Shown one piece after another: positions 1-9,658 of a stretch of 64,000 bases of DNA. Origin of the DNA: Lyngbya sp. CCAP 1446/10 (GTDB lineage: Bacteria > Cyanobacteriota > Cyanobacteriia > Cyanobacteriales > Microcoleaceae); NCBI RefSeq assembly GCF_026130175.1, contig NZ_JAIGNI010000008.1, positions 1-64,000 on the forward strand. Reading direction: 5' to 3'. Under the pieces are notes generated by a model. It was given only the letters and a program-made list of their open reading frames with translations. It had not been told where the DNA came from and did not search any database. Numbering within the stretch: the first letter of the stretch is position 1; each line of letters opens with the position of its first letter. The position numbers were made by a program, and so were the translations under genes.

Positions 1-210
1 GAGGGGGAGAGGGGGAAAATCTTTTCTCTTCCTTCTTCCCTCGAACCTCAAACCTCAAAATCAATCCCCCAAATCCTCTACATCTCTTAAATCCGCTACA
101 AAATCCGTTGCGGAACCGCCACATCCGTTAAATCCGTGACAAAATCTGTTGCCGAACTTCCTTTGCGAAATGTTACAAAGTAATAAGAAATCGATTCAGG
201 AGAATCAGCC
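1..210. other. Non-coding upstream of gcvP with short degenerate repeats
   Basis: AT-rich sequence with imperfect short repeats of the form AAATCCGTTG/AAATCCGCTAC between about 75 and 165. No open frame continues in from the left edge that I can support. The last 20 bases hold the gcvP ribosome-binding site. Confidence 0.5.
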
Positions 211-3144
211 TTGGTACTTTACAGCCCGCAACTTGAACCCAACCAGCAGCAAAACCTTTCCCCCATCGATGGTTTTGCGGGAAGACACATAGGCCCTTCC
301 CCCAGCGAAATCCAGCAAATGCTAGATGTTTTGGGCATTTCCAGCCTTGATGACTTGATTGACAAAACGATTCCAGCGGCGATTCGCATTTCTCAACCCC
401 TACAGCTTCCCGCAGCCAAAAGCGAGTACGCTGCTTTGGCAGAATTGAAAGAAATTGCTGCAAAAAATCAGGTATTTCGATCGTACATCGGCACAGGATA
501 TCACGACTGCATCACACCTCCTGTCATCCAACGAAATATCCTGGAAAATCCCGGCTGGTACACAGCCTATACTCCCTATCAAGCCGAAATTGCCCAAGGG
601 CGATTAGAAGCTTTGCTGAACTTCCAAACCATGATTATCGAGCTCACGGGTTTGGAAATTGCCAACGCTTCCTTGCTGGATGAAGGGACTGCGGCGGCGG
701 AAGCGATGGCGGTGAGTTACGGCGCTAGCAAAAATAAGGCAAAAGCGTTTTTTGTTTCCCAAGATTGTCACCCTCAAACTATCGAAGTGGTGCAAACTCG
801 CGCTAAACCCCTGGGAATTGAAGTGATTGTCGGCGATCATCAAAGCTTTGAGTTCGATCGTACAATCTTCGGTGCACTCTTGCAATACCCAGCCACCGAC
901 GGCGCAATTTACGACTATACCGATTTTATTCGATCGGCACACCAAGTCGGCGCATTAGTCACAGTAGCCGCCGACATTTTGAGCCTTTGCGTGCTCACAC
1001 CCCCCGGCGAATTCGGCGCAGACATAGCCGTAGGAAGCACCCAGCGCTTCGGAGTGCCGATGGGATTCGGAGGGCCTCACGCAGCCTACTTCGCCACGCG
1101 AGAAGAGTTTAAACGGCAAGTTCCGGGGCGAATTGTCGGCGTTTCTAAAGATGTCAACGGCAAATCTGCTTTACGTTTGGCCCTGCAAACTCGCGAACAG
1201 CATATCCGCCGCGAAAAAGCAACTAGCAATATTTGTACTGCTCAAGTTTTGCTAGCAGTGATGGCGAGTATGTATGCTGTTTATCACGGCCCGTCTGGAC
1301 TTAGACAAATTGCTGAACAAGTACGCAGCTTAACTGCAATTTTAGCATCTGGTCTTTCCAGTTTTGGATACGCAATTGGCGATCGACCTTTCTTCGATAC
1401 TCTGCGGGTAGAATTGGGAGATAAACCACTATCGGAAGTTCTACAAGCCGCTCAAAATCGCCACATTAATCTACGGGTGTTTGATGAAACAACCGTGGGA
1501 ATTACTCTCGATGAAACTGTCACGGCTGAAGATGTCAAAGAGTTGTGGAAAATTTTTGCACGGGAGAAGGATTATATCAGGGGTGACGGCGAGAATTCTC
1601 TGAGCGTTCCGCTGAATGCAGACGCTTTCACTTCCTATATGATGTTACCTGATTTTTGCGATCGCACAACCAGCTATCTCACCCATCCAGTTTTCAATAG
1701 CTACCACTCCGAAACTGAACTGTTGCGCTATATGCACCGTTTAGAAGCCAAGGATTTATCGTTAAATACATCGATGATTCCCTTGGGTTCTTGCACAATG
1801 AAACTAAATGCAACATCAGAGATGCTGCCGATAACTTGGGCGGAATTTGGTAACATACATCCCTTTGCACCCCGCAACCAAACTCGCGGCTATCAAATGA
1901 TGTTCGTGCAACTAGAACAGTGGCTAGCAGAAATCACCGGTTTCGCCGGAATTTCCTTGCAGCCAAACGCTGGTTCCCAAGGCGAATACGCGGGATTATT
2001 AGTAATTCACCAATACCATGAACACCGAGGCGAATCTCACCGCAATATCTGTTTAATTCCGCAGTCAGCCCACGGCACAAATCCAGCTAGCGCCGTAATG
2101 GCGGGGATGAAAGTAGTCGCTGTCGAGTGCGATTTTCAGGGAAATATTGATGTCGCCGACTTGCAAAAGAAAGCCGATAAGCACAAGAATGAACTCGCTG
2201 CTTTGATGGTAACATATCCATCTACCCACGGCGTTTTTGAGTCAGAAATTAAAGAAATTTGCGAAATTGTCCACAACTGTGGCGGACAAGTTTATATGGA
2301 CGGCGCAAATATGAATGCTCAAGTTGGATTGTGTCGCCCCGGTGATTTTGGTGCTGATGTTTGTCACTTGAATTTGCACAAAACTTTCTGTATTCCCCAC
2401 GGTGGTGGCGGGCCAGGCATGGGGCCGATTGGAGTCATGTCTCATTTAGTGCCTTTCTTACCTGATGTTTCGGGAGATTCAAACGGGGTGAAAGATGGCA
2501 ATTCTATAGGTGCTGTTTCGGCTGCGCCTTGGGGAAGTGCTAGCATTTTGACTATTTCTTGGATGTACATTCGGATGATGGGAGGAGTCGGTTTAACTGA
2601 TGCGACAAAAGTTGCAATTCTTAATGCTAATTACATGGCGCATCGGTTAGAATCGTATTACCCGGTTTTGTACAAAGGGAAATCTGGTTTAGTAGCACAT
2701 GAGTGTATTCTGGATTTGCGCTCGCTCAAAAAATCTGCTGCGATCGAAGTTGATGATATCGCTAAACGGTTGATGGATTATGGCTATCATGCGCCGACGG
2801 TTTCGTGGCCAGTTGCTGGTACAGTAATGGTGGAACCGACGGAAAGCGAATCGAAGCAGGAATTAGACCGTTTCTGCGATGCGATGATTGCGATTCGAGG
2901 CGAAATTGCGGAGATTGAAAATGGTAATGTGGACGCGCAAAATAATGTCTTGAAAAATGCGCCGCATACCGCAGAATCTCTGATGGTTGATGAGTGGAAT
3001 CGTCCTTATACTCGCGCGCAAGCTGCTTATCCGACAGCTTGGACTCGCGAATATAAGTTCTGGCCTGCGGTGGGCCGGATAGATAATGCGTTTGGCGATC
3101 GCAATTTTGTCTGTTCTTGTTTGCCAATGGAGGCTTACACTTAA
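211..3144 (+). CDS. gcvP: Glycine dehydrogenase (aminomethyl-transferring), P-protein of the glycine cleavage system
   Basis: PLP-dependent decarboxylase of the glycine cleavage complex. It decarboxylates glycine and passes the aminomethyl group to lipoylated GcvH; in cyanobacteria it also serves photorespiratory glycine. The 977-residue product has the usual length of the fused single-chain P-protein. It contains the Gly-rich [16 protein letters not shown] segment, whose Lys binds PLP, and the N-terminal GRHIGPS motif of the family. The start is TTG at 211, preceded by AGGAGA at 198-203 with a 7-base spacer, and no upstream ATG fits. Neither gcvH nor gcvT is adjacent downstream; the upstream neighbour lies outside the window. 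Identification is very secure. Confidence 0.97.
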   Translation: MVLYSPQLEPNQQQNLSPIDGFAGRHIGPSPSEIQQMLDVLGISSLDDLIDKTIPAAIRISQPLQLPAAKSEYAALAELKEIAAKNQVFRSYIGTGYHDCITPPVIQRNILENPGWYTAYTPYQAEIAQGRLEALLNFQTMIIELTGLEIANASLLDEGTAAAEAMAVSYGASKNKAKAFFVSQDCHPQTIEVVQTRAKPLGIEVIVGDHQSFEFDRTIFGALLQYPATDGAIYDYTDFIRSAHQVGALVTVAADILSLCVLTPPGEFGADIAVGSTQRFGVPMGFGGPHAAYFATREEFKRQVPGRIVGVSKDVNGKSALRLALQTREQHIRREKATSNICTAQVLLAVMASMYAVYHGPSGLRQIAEQVRSLTAILASGLSSFGYAIGDRPFFDTLRVELGDKPLSEVLQAAQNRHINLRVFDETTVGITLDETVTAEDVKELWKIFAREKDYIRGDGENSLSVPLNADAFTSYMMLPDFCDRTTSYLTHPVFNSYHSETELLRYMHRLEAKDLSLNTSMIPLGSCTMKLNATSEMLPITWAEFGNIHPFAPRNQTRGYQMMFVQLEQWLAEITGFAGISLQPNAGSQGEYAGLLVIHQYHEHRGESHRNICLIPQSAHGTNPASAVMAGMKVVAVECDFQGNIDVADLQKKADKHKNELAALMVTYPSTHGVFESEIKEICEIVHNCGGQVYMDGANMNAQVGLCRPGDFGADVCHLNLHKTFCIPHGGGGPGMGPIGVMSHLVPFLPDVSGDSNGVKDGNSIGAVSAAPWGSASILTISWMYIRMMGGVGLTDATKVAILNANYMAHRLESYYPVLYKGKSGLVAHECILDLRSLKKSAAIEVDDIAKRLMDYGYHAPTVSWPVAGTVMVEPTESESKQELDRFCDAMIAIRGEIAEIENGNVDAQNNVLKNAPHTAESLMVDEWNRPYTRAQAAYPTAWTREYKFWPAVGRIDNAFGDRNFVCSCLPMEAYT

Positions 3145-3186
3145 GGTTAAGTAACTCTCTTTGGGTGCGAAATTAGGCCTTAGATG

Positions 3187-3338
3187 CCCCTAGCCCTCCT
3201 TAATAAGGGGGGCACAGGAAGCAATCAAAGTCCCTTTTTTACGGGGGTTAGAGACTCAACTGGGGGGCGAGAAACCCGGTTTCTATGAGATTTTACGCTT
3301 AATCACGAGAAATCTACGAATAAACCGGATTTCTGAGA
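3187..3338. repeat. Two adjacent dispersed inverted repeats (CCCCCTTA..TAAGGGGG type and AAACCGGGTTT type)
   Basis: 3187-3249 is a palindromic element built around CCTCCTTAATAAGGGGGG, related to copies at 32095, 48681 and 53071. 3269-3338 starts GAAACCCGGTTTCT and ends with an imperfect inverted copy, AAACCGGATTTCTGAGA. Relatives of the second are at 12426, 17260, 44327 and 46414. Both lie between gcvP and the GH44 gene and may form stem-loops in the 3' untranslated RNA of gcvP. Confidence 0.75.
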
Positions 3339-3397
3339 TCGCAAGCGCGCTGGAAAATTATTAATAAAAATCCAAAAATTCCCAAATAAAATAACCA

Positions 3398-5074
3398 ATG
3401 AATGCAAGATTTTTGTGGCGATCGCCCTCCAAGACACCACGCTGGATTATTCTAGTATTATTAGGCGTTTTGGCGACTGTGGCAGCGACAGCAACAGCCG
3501 CCTACTTCAGAAGCGCGATCGCCCAAAACAGTGTATCTTTATCTGTAGACGTTACAGCGGATCGACATTCGATCAGTCCCGACATCTACGGTATGAACGA
3601 TTTGATTGATCCATCCCTCGCCAAAGAGTTAGCAATTCCGGTAGCACGTTGGGGAGGAAATCAAACCAGCCGCTACAACTGGTTAGTCGATTCTTCCAAC
3701 AGTGGCGATGACTTTTTTTTCGTAGGTGGCGGCGATAATAAAAAGCCCATTCCCGGCGATTCGAGCGACAAAATGGTCAAAACTAACCGCAATAACGGTA
3801 GCAAAAGCATCGTTACCATCCCGATGATTGGCTATGTAAATAAGTTTAGCACTTGGAACTGCGGCTTTCGAGTATCCAAATACGGCGCGCAAGAAAAAAC
3901 AAATCCCTACATTTTTCCCGAAGGCGATAAGTGCGGCAACGGGAAGCGTCCCGACGGCACTTTAATTACTAATAATAACCGCCTTGATGTTAGTATTGTT
4001 AGCAATCCAGCTTTCCAGAAACCTTGGGTTAAACATTTAGTTAAAACCCACGGTACTGCTGAATCAGGCGGCGTGCAAATTTATCAAATGGATAACGAAC
4101 CAAGCGGCTGGGGAAACACTCACCGCGATGTTCATCCAGAACCGATTAGTTATGACGAATTGCGCGATCGCACTTACCAATATGCGTCAATGGTAAAAGC
4201 CACAGATCCCACCGCTAAGGTACTCGGCCCCTCGGATTTCGGCTGGCCTGTTTATCTGGATTCGGGAGTAAAGGGCGATCGGGAAAAACACGGCGGTGTC
4301 TGGTTTGCGCGGTGGTACTTGCAACAAATGCGCGCTTACGAACAGCAAAAAGGTGTTCGGATTCTCGACTATTTCGACGAACACTACTATCCTGTCGTCG
4401 ATGACCTCTGTGTCGCGAATTGTCCCGCCGGCGATGCTAAGACGCAAGCAGCCCGGTTGCGATCGACTCGTTCTCTGTGGGATAGCACCTACACCGATGA
4501 AAGTTGGATTGGTAAATACAATCCGCCCCTAACAATTATTCCCCGGTTTCGAGAGTGGGTAAAGCAGGATTATCCAGGTACAAAAGTCGCGATTACTGAA
4601 TACAATTGGGGCGGTTTGGAGTCGATAAACGGCGCGTTGACTCAAGCCGACATCCTAGGGATTTTTGGGCGGGAACAACTGGATTTAGCGACGCTGTGGG
4701 GGCCTCCGAAGTCGTCGGAACCAGGGGCCTATGCCTTCCGAATTTACATGAATTACGACGGGAAAGGTGGCAAATATGGCGATACCTGGGTGCGATCGCA
4801 CAGCACAGATCAAGAACTTTTGTCAATCTACGGAGCCGATCGCAGCAGTGACGGTGCTTTGACGCTGGTAATCATTAACAAAACCAGCAAAAACTTGACC
4901 AGCAACTTGAGTTTGAAAGGATTTAACCCAGGTGCCCAAGCTCAAGTTTACACTTACAGCGAGGCGAATTTGCGGGCGATCGTCCGTCAGAGCGATTTAG
5001 GTGTCAGTGATACTGGATTCCAGGCAACTTACCCGGCTAATTCTATGACTTTGGTGGCTATTCCCAAGGCTTAA
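3398..5074 (+). CDS. Secreted glycoside hydrolase family 44 (endoglucanase/xyloglucanase-like)
   Basis: Family 44 enzymes cleave internal beta-1,4-glucan or xyloglucan bonds with retention. The 558-residue protein opens with a basic stretch and a hydrophobic segment (about residues 16-42, ending ..AIAQN), so it is exported or membrane-anchored. The GH44 signature PVARWGGNQTSRYNW follows. The likely acid/base Glu is E234 in QMDNEPSGW and the likely nucleophile E401 in AITEYNWGG. The C-terminal beta-sandwich typical of the family is present, ending at the stop, and there is no separate carbohydrate-binding module. It is flanked by repeats and unrelated genes, so it appears to be a single unit. 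The substrate is inferred from the family and could be a host-made polysaccharide. Confidence 0.88.
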   Translation: MNARFLWRSPSKTPRWIILVLLGVLATVAATATAAYFRSAIAQNSVSLSVDVTADRHSISPDIYGMNDLIDPSLAKELAIPVARWGGNQTSRYNWLVDSSNSGDDFFFVGGGDNKKPIPGDSSDKMVKTNRNNGSKSIVTIPMIGYVNKFSTWNCGFRVSKYGAQEKTNPYIFPEGDKCGNGKRPDGTLITNNNRLDVSIVSNPAFQKPWVKHLVKTHGTAESGGVQIYQMDNEPSGWGNTHRDVHPEPISYDELRDRTYQYASMVKATDPTAKVLGPSDFGWPVYLDSGVKGDREKHGGVWFARWYLQQMRAYEQQKGVRILDYFDEHYYPVVDDLCVANCPAGDAKTQAARLRSTRSLWDSTYTDESWIGKYNPPLTIIPRFREWVKQDYPGTKVAITEYNWGGLESINGALTQADILGIFGREQLDLATLWGPPKSSEPGAYAFRIYMNYDGKGGKYGDTWVRSHSTDQELLSIYGADRSSDGALTLVIINKTSKNLTSNLSLKGFNPGAQAQVYTYSEANLRAIVRQSDLGVSDTGFQATYPANSMTLVAIPKA

Positions 5075-5091
5075 TCTCCCCTCTTATTCTT

Positions 5092-5144
5092 AGTCCGCGC
5101 ACCATCCGGACTTTGTATGTGTAGTAGCGGTTTCAACCGCCGAG
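5092..5144. repeat. Dispersed GCGGAGGC/GTGTAG/GCGGTTTCAACCGC element
   Basis: Palindrome-containing element with the order GTCCGCGCA..GGACTTTGT, GTGTAGTAGC, GGTTTCAACCGCC. Related copies lie at 52641-52696 (inverted), 54092-54143 and, as a 72-base tandem array, 56390-56618. Here it separates the convergent GH44 gene (+) and the metallo-beta-lactamase gene (-), and its inverted parts could act as a transcription end. Confidence 0.7.
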
Positions 5145-5165
5145 TATAAAAGGGGTTTAAAACTA

Positions 5166-6038
5166 CTAAGCATCGACCATCCAAGCAATACACTGTTGCA
5201 TTTGATTTCGCATGGTTTCTCGATCGGCATTATACCTGCGGCCGTGTCCAGGCAACACCCACTCAAAGTCATAATTAGCCAAATTTTGCATAGATTTAAT
5301 TTGTTCCGTCCAAGAATACCAACAGGCATTACGAAAACCAATTAGCTGCTGCAAATTGTCCGACCAAGCCAGATGATCGCCGCTAAACAAAAACTGATGA
5401 TTATAAAGTAAAACTGTGTGACCTTTCGTGTGACCAGGTACGGAAATAATCAACAAATCATCTGCTATTTGATGCGGTTCGCTGCCCGATAATTGAATTT
5501 CTACATTGCGAGTATCCGCGTTAATTTCGTCAGCATGAAGAATGCGATCGCACCCAAAATGGTCGCGGTATTTTTGATGGTCTGCTACGTCGTCGCGGTG
5601 AGTCAAATACAGATAGCGAATGCCGCCCATTGCTTCTATGTTTTTGACTAGCGGCGGCACAAAACGGGGAGAATCAACTAAAATGTTGCCTTCTGGGCGG
5701 ACAATTAAATAGCTAGCCGCGCCGTAGGATTTCTCGGAATGATAGCCGCAATGGTAAACATTTTCTGCTACTAACACGGGCAAATTTTGCTGAGCTTCTT
5801 TGATGTTTTTCGGCTTTTCAACAGTGCCGATCGAACTTGTGGGACAGGACAAAAGAGCCGCGAGCGATCGCATTTCTTCAGTTTCATTAGTTGGCTGCTG
5901 GTAAACCGCAGACTGTTCTCCGGCTTGAGTAAATACTTCTGGTGCCATCCACCGACAAGTATCGCAGTCAATGCAGCTACTGTCTACATAAAAATTACCG
6001 CTGATATTTTCGGGGCGACGCAAATTTATATGAGCCAT
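5166..6038 (-). CDS. Ferredoxin-domain / metallo-beta-lactamase-fold hydrolase fusion
   Basis: The N-terminal 70 residues resemble a small 4Fe-4S ferredoxin: SSCIDCDTC supplies three closely spaced Cys and SCPTSSIG a fourth. The rest is a metallo-beta-lactamase fold with THRDDVADH replacing the usual HxHxDH, then the metal-site motifs VPGHTKGH, FSGDH and LPGHGRR. This fusion is typical of cyanobacterial proteins annotated as MBL-fold hydrolases; the substrate is unknown and a redox or glyoxalase-like role is only inference. The open frame begins at a GTG at 6047, but that GTG is part of the ribosome-binding site AAAGGTG. The ATG at 6038, six bases after it, is the better start (MAHINLRR..). 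Confidence 0.85.
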   Translation of the reverse strand: MAHINLRRPENISGNFYVDSSCIDCDTCRWMAPEVFTQAGEQSAVYQQPTNETEEMRSLAALLSCPTSSIGTVEKPKNIKEAQQNLPVLVAENVYHCGYHSEKSYGAASYLIVRPEGNILVDSPRFVPPLVKNIEAMGGIRYLYLTHRDDVADHQKYRDHFGCDRILHADEINADTRNVEIQLSGSEPHQIADDLLIISVPGHTKGHTVLLYNHQFLFSGDHLAWSDNLQQLIGFRNACWYSWTEQIKSMQNLANYDFEWVLPGHGRRYNADRETMRNQMQQCIAWMVDA

Positions 6039-6170
6039 TTTTTTCACCTTTTAATCACAAATCAGGGCGAGAAGTCCACAATAGAAAAAGATCGGGGCGG
6101 CGTCGAAGCCCACCCCACAATAATTCAGCTTTCGGGGCGGCGTCGAAGCCCACCAGAATTCAACTTTTCT

Positions 6171-6199
6171 TGTGGAACGGGCATCTTGCCCGTTCCACA
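6171..6199. repeat. Perfect 13-bp inverted repeat with 3-base loop
   Basis: TGTGGAACGGGCA, loop TCT, then the exact reverse complement. It is the core hairpin of the 117-bp element family seen at 7775, 9495 and 40478. It lies between htrA and the MBL gene, both transcribed leftwards, so the htrA message would carry it as a stem-loop 3' of the stop codon. Just left of it, two copies of TCGGGGCGGCGTCGAAGCCC occur at about 6092 and 6133. Confidence 0.75.
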
Positions 6200-6226
6200 G
6201 CAGACTAGAAACTCAAAGTTCCAATT

Positions 6227-7519
6227 CTACTGCTGCTTCTGGCCCGCTGGAAAAGCACCCGCTTTCACCGCCACAGTCACAGGTTGTCCGCCGCGGTTCA
6301 ACTCAAGCTGCATATCGCTGCCCACTGTACTTTTCTCGACAATTTGCTGTACGCTGCCAGCATCGCTGACTTCTGCACCGTTGATTTTCTTGATCACATC
6401 GGCAACGCGAATTCCAGCTTGTGCCGCCGGAGAATCTTTGGCAATTCCCAAAACTAACACGCCTTTATCTTCAGTCAGCCTCAATTTTGGGTTCGGATTT
6501 TTATTGAATTCTGTTTTGACTTCGGGAGTAATACTCAACATCCGAATGCCGAGATAAGGATGTTCCGCTTTTCCGGTTGTTGCTAATTGGTTGGCAATTT
6601 GTTGGGCGCGATCGATCGGAATCGCAAAACCCAATCCTTGGGCCCCTTGAATAATCGCCGTATTCATGCCGATAACTTGACCGCGCTGGTTCAGCAAAGG
6701 CCCGCCGGAATTGCCGGGATTGATTGCAGCATCGGTTTGAATAAAGCTGACGCGCTTGTCGGGAACGCCCACATCGGCGCTAGAACGGCCTGTAGCGCTA
6801 ATGATGCCCACAGTCACGGTATTGTCCAAACCCAGGGGATTGCCGATCGCGATCGCCCATTCTCCCGGCTGTATTTCTTCAGATTTGCCCAAACTCACCA
6901 CAGGCAAATTGGTAGCTTCAATTTTGACAACAGCCACATCAGTAACTGTATCTACGCCTAAAACTTTGCCCACAAATTCGCGGCCATCCTTCAGTTTTAC
7001 CGTCACCGTATCCGCGCCATCAACAACGTGAGCGTTAGTCAAAATGCGGCCGTCGGAACCAAAAACAAAGCCCGAACCCGATCCCCGTTCTACCCGATTT
7101 CCCGGTTGAATGGGAGATTCCGAACCGAAGAAGCGACGGAATTGCTCCGGGATCTCATCTGGAACTTGGTTCTTTACCGTCCGAGACGAATTGATCCGCA
7201 CCACTGCCGGGCCGACTTCCTGCACAACTTTAGTAACAAAATTAGAGTCTTGAGAGGGCAGTATATTTGCAGGCAATGCTGAGATTGGTGCTGTATTTGA
7301 AGGTTCAGCTTTGATGGCGTTAGAACTTCCAGGAACTTGAGCAGTTAGGGCGTTGCAGCCGACAGTTGCGGTGGATGCGAGCAAAACTAGGGATAAAAAA
7401 GCAAGTTTTTTAGGCAAAGAAAAACCGCGAGAAGGTTGAGTTTGATTAGACTTTTGGGGGGTTGACATAGTATTAATTTGGTGAGAAAATGGGCGAGAGT
7501 TATAATTATGATCTGGCAT
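6227..7519 (-). CDS. HtrA/DegP-family serine protease with one PDZ domain
   Basis: Envelope quality-control protease of the cyanobacterial HtrA/HhoA/HhoB group. The Ser protease triad is readable: His in ILTNAHVVDG, Asp in DTVTDVAVVKI and Ser in AAINPGNSGGPL. One PDZ domain fills the last 100 residues (HPYLGIRM...GIRVADVIKKING), as usual for cyanobacterial members. The N-terminus has a basic stretch and a hydrophobic segment ending LLASTATVGC, a possible but non-ideal lipobox. The start is set to ATG 7519 because AGGTG ends six bases before it; the longer frame begins at a GTG inside that site. Which of the three paralogues it is cannot be decided from one sequence. Confidence 0.93.
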   Translation of the reverse strand: MPDHNYNSRPFSHQINTMSTPQKSNQTQPSRGFSLPKKLAFLSLVLLASTATVGCNALTAQVPGSSNAIKAEPSNTAPISALPANILPSQDSNFVTKVVQEVGPAVVRINSSRTVKNQVPDEIPEQFRRFFGSESPIQPGNRVERGSGSGFVFGSDGRILTNAHVVDGADTVTVKLKDGREFVGKVLGVDTVTDVAVVKIEATNLPVVSLGKSEEIQPGEWAIAIGNPLGLDNTVTVGIISATGRSSADVGVPDKRVSFIQTDAAINPGNSGGPLLNQRGQVIGMNTAIIQGAQGLGFAIPIDRAQQIANQLATTGKAEHPYLGIRMLSITPEVKTEFNKNPNPKLRLTEDKGVLVLGIAKDSPAAQAGIRVADVIKKINGAEVSDAGSVQQIVEKSTVGSDMQLELNRGGQPVTVAVKAGAFPAGQKQQ

Positions 7520-8072
7520 TTTTAGCACCTACTGTAATTAAATTAGAACTCAAGGTTCTTTAATTTTAATTCAAGCATTTGTGAGATGTGCTTGACTGGT
7601 GGGGTTTACCCTACACGGTGGGGTAAAAACCGGACTGTGGCAGGCAAATTATTGATTTTAGCTGGTAAGCGCGATCGAGCTTTTGTCAGCACTGGCGAAT
7701 TGCCGCAGCCTGCGATAATACAAACTACGCTAGCAGCACCGGATATTCCGCATTTCTGGCAAAATCTTCATAATATCTCTTGCAAAAGTCCTTTTAATCA
7801 AATTTTTGCACGGGCAAGATGCCCGTGCCACAAAAATATTTTTTTCTGTGGAACGGGCCGGAGAGCCCGTTCCTACCTATTTTTGCAAGAGGTCTATAAT
7901 ATCTCTTGCAAAAGGCGCAAAATATCTTGAAAGACATCTGCCTTGATCTGCCTTGATCTGCTGTTGAGCTATTAATCAAAAACTTATGCAATAAATCTAT
8001 AGAATCAGCCCATCATGTCCGATCGATCGCAATCAAATTCGTCCTCACTACTAACGTTAATCTAAAATAGTA
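7520..8072. other. Intergenic region with one MITE-like element; no supported gene
   Basis: This 550-base stretch separates htrA from the AI-2E-type gene. It contains the 119-bp element at 7775-7893, an extra terminal motif (ATCTCTTGCAAAAGG) at 7901-7915, and a short direct duplication of TGCCTTGATC near 7940-7960. An open frame at 7586-7930 runs straight through the inverted repeats and has no family resemblance, so I do not call it a gene. Confidence 0.6.
7775..7893. mobile_element. MITE-like element, copy 1 (terminal inverted CTCTTGCAAAA)
   Basis: The ends are inverted copies of CTCTTGCAAAA/TTTTGCAAGAGGT. The interior holds two hairpins, GCACGGGCAAGATGCCCGTGC and GAACGGGCC..GGAGAGCCCGTTC, separated by an A/T tract. 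It has the same plan and length as 9495-9611. No coding capacity was found, which suggests a non-autonomous element. Confidence 0.6.
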
Positions 8073-9155
8073 TTATTGCTCCCTAGACTCAATGGAACTA
8101 ACCGCATCAATTTCCTTCGACTTATTCCTTGAGATTTCCAAAGTATCAACAGTATTCTTAATAAAACCAGCCATCGGCACAGCAACTAACAAACCTGCTA
8201 CTCCCGCCACCTTAACCCCCACCAGCAGCGCCACTAAAATCCACACGGGATTGAGGCCGATAAAACCGCCTAATAACCGAGGAGCAATCCCACTTTCAAT
8301 TACTTGCTCGATTACTGTAGCGACAACTAAAACGGTGACGCCCAGCCAAAAGTTGTTTAATGTGATCAGCAAACTGACAATGCAAATACTAAAAGGTGCC
8401 CCGAAGGGAATCATCGTCATTACACCGACACCCAAACCGAACAGCAGCCCGAAGGGAACTCGCAAAATTAAAAAAGCCACAGTCATCGACAGTCCCATCA
8501 AACCCGCCAAAGTTGCTTGTCCGACGAAGTAGTTGTGGAAGCTTCGCGCCAGCAACTGTCGCAATTGCAGGCTCTGTTTGGAGGGAAACCATTTAAACAA
8601 GCCTTCCCAGACGCGATCGCCATGCAAGAGCAAGTAGAATGTTAGGACTATTGTCAGCAGAAAATTCACCAGACTGTCTGCCGCACCCAAGCCAAATTTG
8701 AGTATTTCGCCAGTGAGAGACTGCAATTGAGTTGAAAGTCGATCGCTCAATTGAGTAGTCAAACCCCTAACATCAATGCGGAGATTACGATTTTCCGCCC
8801 ACTTGTGGAACGCTTCCATCTGTTCTGTACCCGAAACTATCCAAGTCGGTAATCGAGTCGCCAGTTCAGTGATTTGGTTCAGCAAAATCGGAGCCAGAGT
8901 CACACCTAAAACCACCAATATCAGTAAAGTTACCAACAATACCGCCAACACAGCCCGATCGCGTTTCAAGCCGTATTTGCGCAAAAAACGCACTGGATAA
9001 TCTAGCAAAAAAGATAACACTGTAGCGATTACCAAAACTGTAACCAGCGCGCGAAAATATTCAAATACTAGGAGAGCTAACCAACAGTTGAGTACCGCTA
9101 GCGGAAATAACAATCCGTAAGTCCACCACTGCGGCAGTTTAGTCAAACGTTTCAT
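8073..9155 (-). CDS. AI-2E family transporter / PerM-like membrane permease
   Basis: A 360-residue polytopic membrane protein of the AI-2E exporter/permease (TqsA-YdiK-PerM) superfamily. It has hydrophobic segments at both ends, a soluble middle part (about residues 85-150), and the conserved C-terminal block LGGFIGLNPVWILVALLVG...AVPMAGF. Family members have been linked to autoinducer-2 export or to Na+/H+ exchange; the substrate here is unknown. The ATG at 9155 has no clear Shine-Dalgarno. It stands alone between repeat-rich spacers, so it is probably monocistronic. Confidence 0.88.
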   Translation of the reverse strand: MKRLTKLPQWWTYGLLFPLAVLNCWLALLVFEYFRALVTVLVIATVLSFLLDYPVRFLRKYGLKRDRAVLAVLLVTLLILVVLGVTLAPILLNQITELATRLPTWIVSGTEQMEAFHKWAENRNLRIDVRGLTTQLSDRLSTQLQSLTGEILKFGLGAADSLVNFLLTIVLTFYLLLHGDRVWEGLFKWFPSKQSLQLRQLLARSFHNYFVGQATLAGLMGLSMTVAFLILRVPFGLLFGLGVGVMTMIPFGAPFSICIVSLLITLNNFWLGVTVLVVATVIEQVIESGIAPRLLGGFIGLNPVWILVALLVGVKVAGVAGLLVAVPMAGFIKNTVDTLEISRNKSKEIDAVSSIESREQ

Positions 9156-9658
9156 CTAAGTTAACCGAGTTAAAATGTGAGATGCAAGATGTGAGATTGA
9201 CCAAAGCACAAGGGATTTAAGCCCCCACCTTTAGGTGGATTGTTTTTAGGCTGGGGATTTAAGCCCCAACCTAAAAACTTCACTGTCAACTGTCAACTGT
9301 CAACTGTCAACTGTTAAGCTGCTATTCGCCGTTCTCCGTTAACCATTTCATTGGGCATTTAATTTATACCAGCCTGCTGAAAATCCCCAGTTTCTCGACA
9401 AACACCGGAAATAGGGCTGCTGGCAGGTAGTGCCTGCCACAACCATATTAGATCGTTTCCGCTGAGATGGATATATTACCTGCGGAATAACTAGACCTCT
9501 TGCAAAAGTCCTTTTAATCAAATTTTGGAACGGGCTCTCCGGCCCATTCCACAAGAAAAAAAAAATTGTGGGATGGGCATCTTGCCCGTCCTAGCTATTT
9601 TTGCAAGAGGTTTACTTATTTTTTGCTGTTGAGATTACAGCGGTTTGCAGCTTAAAAA
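9156..9658. other. Repeat-filled intergenic region
   Basis: 9206-9275 contains paired GGGATTTAAGCCCC/GGGGATTTAAGCCCC motifs and ACCTTTAGGT, giving a stem-loop-rich repeat. 9284-9318 is a tandem CAACTGTCA-type tract. 9495-9611 is a MITE-like element. No gene is supported; the frame at 9348-9554 lies partly in the element. Confidence 0.65.
9495..9611. mobile_element. MITE-like element, copy 2 (117 bp, best preserved)
   Basis: It begins ACCTCTTGCAAAA and ends TTTTTGCAAGAGGT, an inverted terminal repeat of about 13 bases. Inside are GGAACGGGCTCTCCGGCCCATTCC, a 10-base A tract, and GGGATGGGCATCTTGCCCGTCC. The first 30 bases after the left terminus (AGTCCTTTTAATCAAATTTT) are shared with the 7775 copy, showing that the two are one family. 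No transposase is encoded. Confidence 0.65.

Noticed and set aside
5787-6557. 256-codon frame on the plus strand
   Set aside because: It is antisense to the metallo-beta-lactamase and htrA genes, which have clear motifs; composition is that of a shadow frame.
7586-7930. 114-codon open frame between htrA and the AI-2E gene
   Set aside because: It runs through the inverted repeats of a MITE-like element, has no ribosome-binding site and no recognisable domain.
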